A DNA stretch of 64,000 nucleotides from Portulaca oleracea (GCA_029582165.1 CM055875.1:3093501-3157500); one strand, 5' to 3'. Numbered from the stretch's first letter, positions 33,500 to 43,814 are shown. Notes: generated by a model from the letters alone, not told the origin. Numbers and translations are program-made.

Positions 33500-34278
33500 C
33501 AAACTCACTTATTTGAGTTTAAGTAAGTAAGCTTATCAAGTTAATGTGATTAATTAATGTTTTACTTGTTTTCTCACGTAAATATGGCCCCGACCCTACC
33601 CAAGTCAATACCTGACCAGTGTCAACCGGACCTCCCGATCAATCCGGATATGCGCATATATAGGATTAGTCCGATGATCACAAGCAGGGGACCATCAAGA
33701 TAATAATAATCGACAAACAAGTTATAAGTGTTGTTATTTTATTCTTTTATGTTTTCTTTTAAAATGAATTGAAATGCACGAAACAAATTGAATTACTAAA
33801 TTGTTTGACTGTATAGGGTATGCATATTGGGTTTCGACTCATTTGCGAAAAAGTTTTATGTTTTGTTTTAGGTGGTACCTCTAGTGCCGATAACCCAAGC
33901 ATCGATCACAAGTCAGGTTACGTTGACAAGCGGGAAGCCTCCCTTGGTTTTGATGAAGTTAAATCATATTTTTGATGTACATGTTTGACATAGTTTGACG
34001 TATGTGAGTCCTTGATGTATATAAACATTGGATGTTGGTTGTAATATGTATTTTGGATGTGAAATAACTTGTTGGTTCTAGATCTAGTATGGTATGTGAG
34101 TTGTGGTATATATTAATATACTAATTAGCTTTGAAAATGTTGTTGTAAATAGTGTCTTGTTAGCCTTATCCATGATCATGGATGACGGTAATGCCTTGGG
34201 TTTCTTAATCCGTTGGGCTAATCATTGGGTTATGAGATGTTTAGTCTTGATCTGATGATTATGAATCTGGGGGTGTTA
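33500..34278. repeat. LTR family E, copy 3, inverted
   Basis: Read on minus from 34278 it begins TATAACACCCCCAGATTCAT and follows copy 2 in order (CCATGATCATGG, TATTAATATAT, TATGCGCATA, TTTTCTCACGTAAATATGG). With copy 2 it forms a large inverted repeat around a ~100-bp spacer (33400-33500). Non-coding. Confidence 0.5.
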
Positions 34279-34755
34279 TAGAACCATTAAGTACCTAGCA
34301 AAAACAACGAAAGCCACATTAAAAATTCACAAAAACATCCCAGGATCAAGTGAAAACCTCAAGGTTAGAAGTGCAATTTAGGCCTTAAAACAAGCCTAAA
34401 CACCAACCTATGTTAGTGAAAAGGATTGTTTCATTGACAAGTTCATGTTGAATGGAAATGCTATCAAAACCCTTGATTTTTTTTAAAAAAATCCGAGTAA
34501 AAGAGAAGTACAGAGGAACATAAGAGCCCCTTCTTGCAAGGTGTCTACCTAAGTTGTCATCTAACAAAATTAAAGAAAAATCAGTAGTAAGGCTATGACT
34601 TCGAACATCCATGGTTTGAGTTGAGTGCCCTTTATTAGCTAACCAGTATGTCGTATATTGGCCTCTCTAAATATATGTTGAGCTGAAAAAATCGTAAACT
34701 GTAGTAGATAATTCTTAATATCTCTAATTATCTTATCTATCTGCCACAAAAGTTG
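34279..34755. other. Non-coding spacer
   Basis: No gene, repeat or element end recognised between the inverted LTR and the next insertion. Confidence 0.5.
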
Positions 34756-34760
34756 GATAA

Positions 34761-35648
34761 TGATGTATAATGGGATCAAAGAGATCTCATTACACATAGA
34801 ATTCAAGATCTTTATGAACAAGATGAAAATCTTCCTTCTCAAAGTTCTTAAGGATCAACTAAATTCAATGAAAAGAAGATGGAAAACGAAAAGAATATGG
34901 AATTCGTTTACCAAGATGATGATGGAAGATTGATGATTGAACGTTTGAATGTTGCTTGATGAATGTTTGATGATTGAATGGTTGAATGAACGAATGGAAT
35001 GATATTGGCGTTGAAGGCTCCACGAGGATACAGACACACCACCTCAGAGAACTCTTCAATTCTACCTTTCACCACCAAGGGATGCCAACCCAAGGCTAGA
35101 AGTAGAGATATATTCGAAACTCCCTCAAGAGAAACGAAAAGAACTAGCACAAAAGCTAGAGAGAAAACAACATCATGTGTTTACTTTGTATTTGATATTA
35201 CTGAATTGAATGAATGAGATTACAAGGCACCCAAGGGGTCTATTTATAGCAAACAAGGACCCTTTAGGCGTGCACAACATCAAGAAGTACATGGGATCTA
35301 GCTTACATCATTCTATACAAGTGTGACATCATAAAGAAACAAATGTACATAAGCTAGATTAAAACTATGATAGCTTGCTCGTTTCTTATCCAAACTTCAA
35401 GATTCAAAAACCATTATGAAGCTCCTTTAATGTAGATCATTTGACCTTTGGATGACTTTCACAATATCTTCTTGGTTCTTGAGATATAGAGCAAATTACC
35501 GAACTTCCCTTGATGAAGCCATTCAAACGTGAGAGAGACTTGAGGGAATGAAGCTTCTTTTCCATGTAGTCAAGTATTTGGCTCCCATGATGTATATTTG
35601 ATGTCTCCCTCGATGACCTTGATGTATATGGCCACCAGATATACATCA
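34761..35648 (-). repeat. Element C 3' LTR
   Basis: 888 bp, TG...CA. The minus-strand TATA box (GCTATAAATA) is at 35241-35250. It has several short tandem words near 34930-35000 (TGATTGAACG, TGATGAATG). Confidence 0.5.
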
Positions 35649-35664
35649 TACTCCCCCGGTTGAA
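35649..35664 (-). other. Polypurine tract of element C
   Basis: On minus the text reads CAACCGGGGGAGTA immediately before the LTR. It overlaps the end of a frame coding SLRTNFFSTGG. Confidence 0.5.
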
Positions 35665-36345
35665 AAAAAGTTTGTCCTCAAACTTTGAACATCAACTCTC
35701 TTCTTGAAGGCTTTGAAGTGATCATAGACTCCTTTACTAAACTTCTTCAACTTCTTCCAAAATAACCCATGGACATTAATGGACTTTGATTCTTGATATT
35801 TCACCATGGATGTAGAAATCCCATGTAACTTCACAATTTCAAAGTCTACAATTTTGCCTTCCTCATTTAATATGAAGCGATCCATTCTTGAATGGTCACC
35901 AACGACTATAGCCTCTTGACTCCTTTGAATCCTTGGCACTTCAACCATGAGATTCAAGTTGATATCTTCAGGGTGCACATGAAAGATACGGCTCATAGGA
36001 GAATTCAAAATTGGGTGGTTGCTTTTTTTGCTTTCCTCCAAGTTTGCAAGAACAAGACCCTTATGCTCTTCATACCCATGATATTCCGCCTTCATAATCG
36101 TCATAATGTTGTTTTCATCCTCCTTAGGCTGTGTGGTATAAGATGGAAGTAGAGATGTCTCTTGATGCATGATATTCCTATCAAGCAAGTTTGGTCTTTC
36201 CAACAAAGTATGACAAGTATCCATAGAAGTAATATCACACCATAATGAATCTCTACAATTCTTGTAAGTGGGAAGACTTACTAAACTTCTTGGATCCTCA
36301 TGAATGTCTTTGTCATGGCTTAGCCTTTATGTAGGGGCGTCAATG
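35665..36345 (-). pseudogene. Protease remnant and downstream ORF of element C
   Basis: The minus frame ends near 35646 and opens near 36224 with MDTCHTLLERPNLLDRNIMH, the second half of a Ty3 protease (compare DACHILLGRPWLFD in element A). The first half lies at the end of the gag frame (EVCSLIKEGESCASYGY), where the catalytic Asp-Gly-Gly-Ser has become Glu-Gly-Glu-Ser and is separated by a stop. The remainder (about 130 residues) has no recognisable domain and ends in SLRTNFF. The protease cannot be active. Confidence 0.5.
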
Positions 36346-37065
36346 TAACCATAGGAGGCACAACTTTCTCCTTCTTTGATCAATGAACATACTTCTCCTT
36401 TGTTGGTACAATGAGAGATCTTGCACTCTCTTTGTTGATGTTCATTCGGCACACATACTTCTTTCAAGGCTCTCCTTGCCACATGCCACTCTTCTACATA
36501 CTCCTCTTCTACTACATTTTCCTCCTCAAATAATTCATTATCATACGTTTCGTACTCAACCAAAGACACATCTTTCTTGTTAGGACACTCCAAATCAGTG
36601 TGACCTAAACTTTGGCAATGGCAACATCTCCTTTGTCTTTCAACATCGAGAGCTAAAGAACTTAATTCATCCAAAGTCTTATACGGTTGCCATTCAACAA
36701 TTGATGTTGTCACTTAGATAGTTAAGGGGCAGAAACTTCTCTTGGAGCTTCTTCTTCATTTGGACCCATGATCGTATCTTTTCTTGGCCCTTCGATTGCC
36801 GTTTGCTTTGCTTACTTGATCACCATTCGCTAGCATGCTTTCGTAGCTTCAATGCAACACTTTTGACCTTCTGGTCATCATGGATGGCGTTGAAATCAAA
36901 GACCCTTTCAACTTGATGCATCCATTCCAAGAATACTTCCGGATCATGACTCCCATAGAACTCCGGTATCTCTTCTTTGAAACCAAATCTGTCCTCCTTC
37001 CTTGGACATGTACTCCATTCATATTGTGTTTCATACTCGACATCATAAAGATCCACCATACGTGA
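36327..37065 (-). pseudogene. Gag of element C with CCHC zinc knuckle, interrupted
   Basis: The upstream frame (37059-36820) has the gag core PEFYGSHDPEVFLEWMHQVE and VKSVALKLRKHASEW, then a stop. After a frame-broken stretch, the frame 36713-36327 gives YKTLDELSSLALDVERQRRC and the zinc knuckle CCHCQSLGHTDLEC, which fits C-x2-C-x4-H-x4-C. Acidic text follows. Gag would package RNA, but at least two breaks separate core and knuckle, so no full gag is made. Confidence 0.5.
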
Positions 37066-37261
37066 ATCAAACTCAGTTTGGGGTTTTGGGTGTAGGTGAC
37101 ATGGGGGATTTGTGTTTGGCTATGATTTTGTGAGGGAATGTGTTTGGGTTTTGGGTTCTTTATGGAGCTAATGGTAGACGTGTAATGGAGGGATGGTGGG
37201 GGATGGATTTGTGATGGAAAGATTGCAAAAAGATGGTTCAAGAACTAAGAGAATCAAACTC

Positions 37262-37281
37262 CTAAGCTCTAATACCAATTT
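37262..37281 (-). other. Primer binding site of element C
   Basis: On minus, after the 5' LTR end TACATCA come three bases and then TTGGTATTAGAGCTTAGG, a one-mismatch version of the iMet-type TGGTATCAGAGC seen in elements A and B. Confidence 0.5.
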
Positions 37282-38169
37282 TGATGTATAATGGGATCAA
37301 AGAGATCTCATTACACATAGAATTCAAGATCTTTATGAACAAGATGAAAATCTTCCTTCTCAAAGTTCTTAAGGATCAACTAAACTCAATGAAAAGAAGA
37401 TGGAAAACGAAAAGAATATGGAATTCGTTTACCAAGATGATGATGGACGATTGATGATTGAACGTTTGAATGTTGCTTGATGAATGTTTGATGATTGAAT
37501 GGTTGAATGAACGAATGGAATGATATTGGCGCTGAAGGCTCCACGAGGATACAGACACACCACCTCAAAGAACTCTTCAATTCTACTTTTCACCACCAAG
37601 GGATGCCAACCCAAGGCTAGAAGTAGAGATATATTCGAAACTCCCTCAAGAGAAACGAAAAGAACTAGCACAAAAGCTAGAGAGAAAACAACATCATGTT
37701 TTTACTTTGTATTTGATATTATTGAATTGAATGAATGAGATTACAAGGCACCCAAGGGGTCTATTTATAGCAAATGAGGACCCTTTAGGCGTGCACAACA
37801 TCAAGAAATACATGGGATCTAGCTTACATCATTCTATACAAGTGTGACATCATAAAGAAACAAATGTACATAAGCTAGATTAAAACTATGATAGCTTGCT
37901 CGTTTCTTATCCAAACTTCAAGATTCAAAAACCATTGTGAAACTCCTTTGATGTAGATCATTTGACCTTTGGATGACTTTCACAATATCATCTTGGTTCT
38001 TGAGATATAGAGCAAATTACCGAACTGCCCTTGATGAAGCCATTCAAACGTGAGAGAGACTTGAGGGAATGAAGCTCCTTTTCCATGTAGTCAAGTATTT
38101 GGCTCCCATGATGTATATTTGATGTCTCCCTCGATGACCTTGATGTATATGGCCACCAAATATACATCA
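37282..38169 (-). repeat. Element C 5' LTR
   Basis: 888 bp, the partner of 34761-35648, followed on plus by the target duplication GATAA. Confidence 0.5.
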
Positions 38170-38197
38170 GATAACCACTAGATCACCTATATAAGAA

Positions 38198-38521
38198 GGG
38201 TTTTTGGACGCTAATATACTGAATTTTTGGGGTATTGGACAATAATACACTGAACTTTCACTTTGGACGATATTACATTGTACTTTGGGGGGTGTTGGAC
38301 AATAATGCACCAGGAAAAATTTTGGCGGTGGCTGACTCGGTGATGATCCTACGTGGCCGGCCTGCCACGTAGAATCACCACCATCTCAGCCACGGTCAAA
38401 ATCCTTTTGGGTGCATTATTGTCCAACACCCCCAAATACATTGTATTATCGTCCAAAGTGAAAGTTCAATGTATTATTGTCCAATACCCTAAAAATTCAG
38501 TATATTAGCATCCAAAATTCC
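38198..38521. mobile_element. Mutator-type foldback MITE, 324 bp, 9-bp target duplication
   Basis: ATATAAGAA flanks it at 38189-38197 and 38522-38530; nine bases is the size made by Mutator-like transposases. The ends (GGGTTTTTGGACGCTAATAT / GGAATTTTGGATGCTAATAT) extend into ~130-bp inverted arms with the repeated word TTGGACAATAAT. The centre holds a palindrome, CTACGTGGCCGGCCTGCCACGTAG with a one-base asymmetry. No coding capacity, so it would depend on an autonomous MULE. Confidence 0.5.
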
Positions 38522-38530
38522 ATATAAGAA

Positions 38531-39510
38531 TAAGGTTGTTACTTTGAATATGGACTTTCTTGAACCATACCTAAAGAGTATGCTGAACTCCAAATTTCAT
38601 AGTTAATGTTTTTGCGAGGAGAATAGGTTCCGAGTGAAGTAAGAACCCGCTTGAACTAGTCTGCTGAGATGGCCACAAATGACAAACCCAACGACAGCCC
38701 CATGGACGTTTATACGCAACACGAGTGTTAGGTTTTTCAAGGCATCGTAAGCAGACAAGCAATAATAAAAGGATGGAAAATAATAAAGATTTGACACAAG
38801 GAGTTTAATGTGGAATAACCCAAACCGGGAAAAAACCACGAATGATGCATTATAAGACGATTACAAGTTACCAACAACCAACAAGCCTAGCATCTAGGCT
38901 CTATTTATAGTACAAGGATAACACAATTAATTAGGGTCATTAATAGAGTCCTTGGAAGCCAAGGAATTGCATAAATAGGCGGCTAATAAATCAACTACTT
39001 GATTCCTATTCAAACTCTTCTACCTTACTCCTCAAGCCACAAGGACCAACCCAAATTTGGTCTCCACATTCAACCCAACAATGAGCAATAAGATGGCATC
39101 TAGGGTGTATTATGACCTTTCTGCTAAAAGGACGAAGAGGCTTGGAAAGATCTTCTAGCTTACCACTATGCATAACTCTTATTTGCTCGAATGATAACTC
39201 TAAAATGGTTGAAGACAAAGTTATTCTACTCTTTGCAAATGCTCTAAAGAAGGTAGGTAGCTGTTTTGAGCTCACTAGGTGAAAGAGTGACATTAATAGT
39301 GAGAACAATGCCCCTACCACCAGTGTCTAAAGGCCACGAATTTGTGGAAGACAATAATTATGATCTTTAGTGAATTTCTACACTTTATCTAAAAGATGAC
39401 ATTGGTGGATCAAGTGTTGATCAATTTCAATATGTTCAGTACACATAGTGTATGATGGATTAATGTTGACACCTCGTCGAACTAAATTCCCTTTTAAGGA
39501 AAGAACATTA
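38531..39510. other. Non-coding, LTR-like stretch in minus orientation
   Basis: Short minus frames here show no known domain. A minus-strand TATA-like word (CTATAAATAG) lies near 38901-38910, and a fragment AACCCAAACCGGGAAAAAAC (38817) resembles text found in Copia-type LTRs, but I found no LTR ends or duplication. It may be an old LTR remnant. Confidence 0.5.
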
Positions 39511-39512
39511 TG

Positions 39513-40015
39513 GATAGGCCTGTCAATCTTTGACTCGACCCGATAACCCAACCTGAACCCGCCCGGAAATTATGGATTTTGAACATGATTTTCTCGACCC
39601 GAACTCGGAATAAATCAAATCCGAAAAGCATTTACAATCCGACCCGCCCGTTTGACCCGAAATCTTTATTTTTTAAGTTTAACTCTATTAGAATTTGTGA
39701 CTTTTTGTTGGAATTTATGATTATTAAACTACAAGCGCAACTCATTCATTTATTTCTTTAATTTAAGTTGAAACATTTACAATAATTTATCGTTACTAGA
39801 AGATAATAGTATTTTACTACGTATATTGTACAAAAAATAGTATTTATAGACAAATTTTTTTAAAGAGCAGAAAAAGGTAGTAATCATAGCCTGTTGGGTT
39901 TACCCAAAACAGAAATACACTACTCGTATTTACCCAAACCTGAAATATATCCGACCAATATTTATCTGAACCCGATATACGACTGAGCTTTAACCCACTC
40001 GTAATCATAGCCTGT
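39513..40015. mobile_element. hAT-like MITE, copy 2
   Basis: It begins TAGGCCTGTCAATCTTTGAC and shares the order of blocks with the copy at 14418 (GACCCGCCCGTTTGACC, TTAGAATTTGTGAC, TTATCGTTACTAGAAGATAA, GTATATTGTACAAAAA). The right end is eroded, ending near TTAACCCACTCG. Non-coding. Confidence 0.5.
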
Positions 40016-40622
40016 TTGGTTGGACATCAAGTTTCCATATCCAACTACTCACCTATTTAGCTCTTTTATTTAGACCATGACACAACCAAGAGGCTGACTT
40101 TACATAAATTGGCCACCACCTGTTAACCTCAAACACTTATCATCCTCCTTAGAAAGAAGGGAATAGAGGTGGAGAACATAAGATCATGGAGCAGCCTACT
40201 GTGAACAATCGAATTGCCCGATGGGTGGTCATATTATCTGAGTTTGACCTCTACTTTCAACACCAAAAGTCTATAAAGGGTCGAGTAGTTTATGATTTTC
40301 TGGTTGAACTCCCAACAGAAGACTCCAACACTGGGGGCTTGGAGTTTAGTGATGAGTAAGTGTTCCAAGTGGAAGAAGAGACGTGGAAGCTATATTTCGA
40401 TGGCGCTACATACCAAATGGGGTACGGAGCCGGGGTTGTGTTAATATCTCCTGAAGACTTACATTTTCCGTTGGCGGTCAAGCTGGATTTTGACGCCACC
40501 AACAATGCTGCTGAATATGAAGCTTGTATCTTGGGAATACATACGGCTCTGGAAATGGTAGTTGAGAGGTTGCAAGTATTTGGAGACTCAAGTCTGATCG
40601 TCAATCAAGCTACCAGTGTTTG

Positions 40623-41582
40623 TGGAGCGTTATCGTTCGCGTGGAGGGTGATTTTTTTGCTTGAGAGATGAAGATTAACAAGAATAATAGCTTGAATGAC
40701 AATGGGGATAATAGAAGACCTTAGCAAGGAATGTCCACCACCTTAGTCTAACATTTCACCATGATTAATTAGTAGTAATCCACCATCAACCATTAAAGAA
40801 ATGACTTGAACACCAACAATAATACTTGGATAAAGTAAACAAGATTTAGAGGAAGAGGCTTGGGAAGCACTCATTCATTAGTATATCATAATACCCAAAA
40901 AACTGCCTTGGAAAATGTGCTAAACAAGTATTTATACTAAGGGAAATTTAACACAAAACTCAACGTTTTAAGCCAAATAATACACGCCAAATCAGGCTGA
41001 TCGCGGGCGCTATGCCCAGTGGTAACGGGCGTGACGACCTAGGAAGAACCGTCACGGGCGCGAGCATCAAATGTCACGGGCGCTACCTGAGCGAAGACTC
41101 TAGGCGATTCGGCTTGTGCGCGATCGTAGCGGGTGCTACGTTGATTCGTCACTGGCGTGACAAATTTCTTTCCCCAATTTCCCCAAAATGCCGTGTGTGG
41201 TCACGGGCGCTACTCGGTGAGGGTAGCGCGCGTTACCACCTAGATTGGCTCGTTGTGGGCGCGACCGAAGACGTTGCAGGCGCGACGACTTGCTGGATGG
41301 CGTTTCTCACTTCCTTTGACTTAGTTGCTTCCGGGGGTTACGCCCGCACCCCGATACCTCCTATTCTCCATTCTCGGGATGACCTGGTCCGATCCCGAGG
41401 CCTTCGGGGTCGGTGCATCAAGCGGGCCTCCCTAGAGAGTCCCGGGGCCCATCCATTGGATGGCCGAGACTAGCCTCGTAATTCCGGAAGTGACCGAAAA
41501 TTGTAACTTGAGGCTCGAGTTGGTCATGGCGGCTCGGTTGACGGAGATCACCAAAGCGGAGAATGGAACCCGAACCTCTTCA
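40623..41582 (-). repeat. Element D 3' LTR
   Basis: 960 bp. On minus it starts TGAAGAGGTTCGGG and ends CGCTCCA. A TATA box (AGTATAAATA on minus) is at 40929-40938. Ten dyad 14-mers lie upstream of it (41000-41286), for example GTAGCGGGTGCTAC at 41126. Pol coding (minus) appears to run into it as far as 41432. Confidence 0.5.
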
Positions 41583-41599
41583 TCCTCTCCTTCTTGAAG

Positions 41600-41863
41600 A
41601 GGATTTTCCCTTAAATCCATGTCGAGTTCAACATCCTCGATGTAAAGCAAAACATCCCCGATATTGAAAGTAGATGAAACACCCATATCACCAGGACGAT
41701 CAAGCTTTTAGGCATTGTCATTTATCTTGGCCAAGACCTTGAACGGTCCCTCACTTCGTGGCATTAGCTTACTACTCCTCCGGGATGGCAACCGTTCCTT
41801 CCTCAAGTGAAGCCAAACCAAGTTCCCGGGTTTGAATGTGATACCACGACGATGCTTGTTGGC
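41600..41863 (-). pseudogene. Integrase C-terminal region of element D
   Basis: This continues the integrase frame past an in-frame TGA at 41861: KHRRGITFKPGNLVWLHLRK, then RSEGPFKVLAKIND (GPY/F-like module), a TAA inside NA*KLD near 41709, and an acidic tail (DVELDMDLRENPLQEGEDEE). No chromodomain is evident. Two nonsense codons make it non-functional. Confidence 0.5.
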
Positions 41864-42925
41864 TCAGGCCTTATAAAGCTCGTTGGTGCGCTCGATCTTC
41901 TCTTGAATTTTCCGGTGAAGCTTTTGGATCTCGGCGGCCTTCTCATTTGCTTCAAAGCTAACCCTCGACTCTAATGGAAGAGGAAGGAGCTCGATGGGAG
42001 TAATAGGGTTGATCCCATTGCAAGTCTCGAAGGGCGAGTGACCCGTAGCAAAAGAGGGGGACCGATTATAGGCAAACTCGGCGTGACACAACTTGGCATC
42101 CCAATCCCTTAAACTCCTACTCATAAGACCTCGAAGCAATGTAATGAGAGTCTTGTTAGTTACCTTAGTTTGACCGTCCGTTTGAGGATGATGCGATGTG
42201 CTAAATAAAAGCTTCGTCCCCAGGAGCTTCCATAAGGACATCCAAAAATGACTCATGAACTTATTGTCGCGATCTGATACAATAGTCCTCGGAACACCAT
42301 GCAAGCGCACTACCTCCCGGAAGAAAAGTGTAGCAATATACGTGGCGTCATTGGTCTTCTCGCAAGCAATGAAATATGCCATTTTAGAGAAGTGATCAAC
42401 GACGATGAGAATTGCATCTTTGCCATGCACGGTCTGGGGAAGAGCTACAATGAAGTCCATACTAAAATCCTCCCATGGGCCATTCGGAACCGGAAGGGGT
42501 GTATAAAACCCTTGGTAGAACTGACTTTTAGCATGGTGACAAGTAACACACTTCGACACAACATCTTGCACATCGCCTCCCTTTTTTGGCCAATAAAAGT
42601 GTTCTTTCAATATGTCGATGGTCTTGTTGATGCCGAAATGACCGGCAAGACCTCCCCCGTGAACTTCCCGCACTAGAAGTTTCCTCAACGGGCATTTTGG
42701 AACACACAACTTGTTACCTTTGAAGAGAAACCCGTCTTGTAGCAAATAGGGTCCATCACCACCACCGAGGTGTGATTTGAAGTCATCATCCTCCTTATAG
42801 AACTCCTTCAAGTGCTGAAATCCAAGGACCCTTGCCTCCACCACAGATAGAAGGGAATGTCTCCTAGAGAGGGCATCGGCAACCACGTTAACACTCCTGT
42901 TGAAGACAGGGTCAAGGTCCTTCAC
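41864..42925 (-). pseudogene. Integrase (and end of RNase H) of element D, catalytic Glu replaced
   Basis: A 353-residue minus frame. The first ~25 residues are the RNase H end (NVVADALSRRHSLLSVVEAR). The zinc-binding HHCC region follows (REVHGGGLAGHFGINKTIDI, then CVTCHHAK). The core has its two Asp in FSMDFIVALPQ and VSDRDNKFMSHFW. Where Ty3 integrases have Q-T-E before V-N-R/K, this copy reads QTDGQTKVTNKT: the catalytic Glu codon is AAG (plus CTT, 42164-42166), a change explainable by one G-to-A transition. It would insert element DNA into chromosomes, but the missing Glu should abolish activity. It ends at TGA 41861-41863 and was probably longer. Confidence 0.5.
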
Positions 42926-42946
42926 CGCGCATCCGCGAAGGACCTT

Positions 42947-43814
42947 AGATTTTGATGAAAGCCAAAATCCGGAAAAGGGAAGTTGTCTTATATTATATAT
43001 TCTGATTATATGATATATATTCAGATATATTCTGATTGTGTGATTTATTTGTAGATATAAATCATAAGGAAAACAAATCAGGAGGATTGTGTAATCAAAT
43101 ACAAGACCAAAAGGAAAGAATCCGTTGGATGATTGATAATTGAGGAAGCATCAACACAAAAGGAAAGAATCAACAATGAAGGCAAGTTACCGTTGGAATG
43201 ACTCAAGTTCAAGCATCCAAAGCCCTCTATAAAAAGGACGATTGAAGAATTGAGAACTTAGGCGATTCCACGGAAGTAATCGCGGAGTAAGTTGATGTAT
43301 TTTGGCCCAAGCCAAATACATCAAAGGAGGCCTATGATGGAGAACTGCTCAACCTAGGTCTCACCTTTGGGGACCATAGGTTCATAAAAGGAGATGGAGG
43401 CTCACATAGCCATGGGCTTGCTTTTGGAGACCCAAGATTCATGGAAGATGATGGACACCTATCCATGGCAAGTCCAAGTCCACAACTAAAGGCCCAAGTA
43501 CAAAGCCCATGTTGAACTTCACAGTTTGGACCATTTCAAGATGAAGTTCACATTTTGGATCATTTTGAGATGAATTTCACATTTCTGACCATTTCAAGAA
43601 GAAGTTCACAGTTTTGGCCTTTTGATGTATTTCTTTACATTTCTAGGGTTTTATTTACATTTCCAGTTGTGTGAGGTGCCAAGTAATATATATAAACTAG
43701 GACATCAAGTCGTAGGAGTCTAGATTAATCTAGAATAGTCTAGAATGTTCTAGAATGATTTAGAAGGTGTGTGTGTGTGTGTGTGATAGGCGTGTGGTGT
43801 GCTAGATTAGGTGC
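42947..43814. other. Patchwork of LTR fragments inside element D
   Basis: No coding frame. From 42947 to 43290 is an unassigned fragment. At 43293-43323 lies a hairpin with LTR-like ends (TGATGTATTTTGGC / GCCAAATACATCA). From 43350 to 43810 the text parallels the tail and LTR start of element A (CTCACCTTTGGGGACC, GGTGCCAAGTAATATATA against GATGCCAAGTAAATTATA, a GT-rich microsatellite at 43767-43785). Related LTR elements therefore inserted here and were truncated. Confidence 0.5.

Larger units (their letters stand above)
34761..38169 (-). mobile_element. Complete non-autonomous LTR element C, target duplication GATAA
   Basis: Two 888-bp LTRs (34761-35648 and 37282-38169) begin TGATGTATAATGG and end TATACATCA; about 17 differences were counted by eye. 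The flanks are GATAA at 34756-34760 and 38170-38174. Orientation is minus: the PBS is next to the right LTR and the polypurine tract next to the left one. The 1.63-kb interior codes only broken gag and a dead protease remnant; RT, RNase H and integrase are absent. A third LTR of the family lies at 44501-45369. Confidence 0.5.

Noticed and set aside
27160..34278. A single LTR element from TGTAACACCCCC (27160) to GGGGGTGTTATA (34278) with GAACT/GAACC flanks
   Set aside because: The flanking pentamers match only 4 of 5, the two ends are in inverted not direct order, and the sequences inside them are different LTR subfamilies. Chance or older rearrangement is more likely.
42299..42676. Plus-strand frame antisense to the element D integrase
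   Set aside because: The minus strand encodes clear HHCC and Asp motifs of integrase; the plus frame is a shadow.
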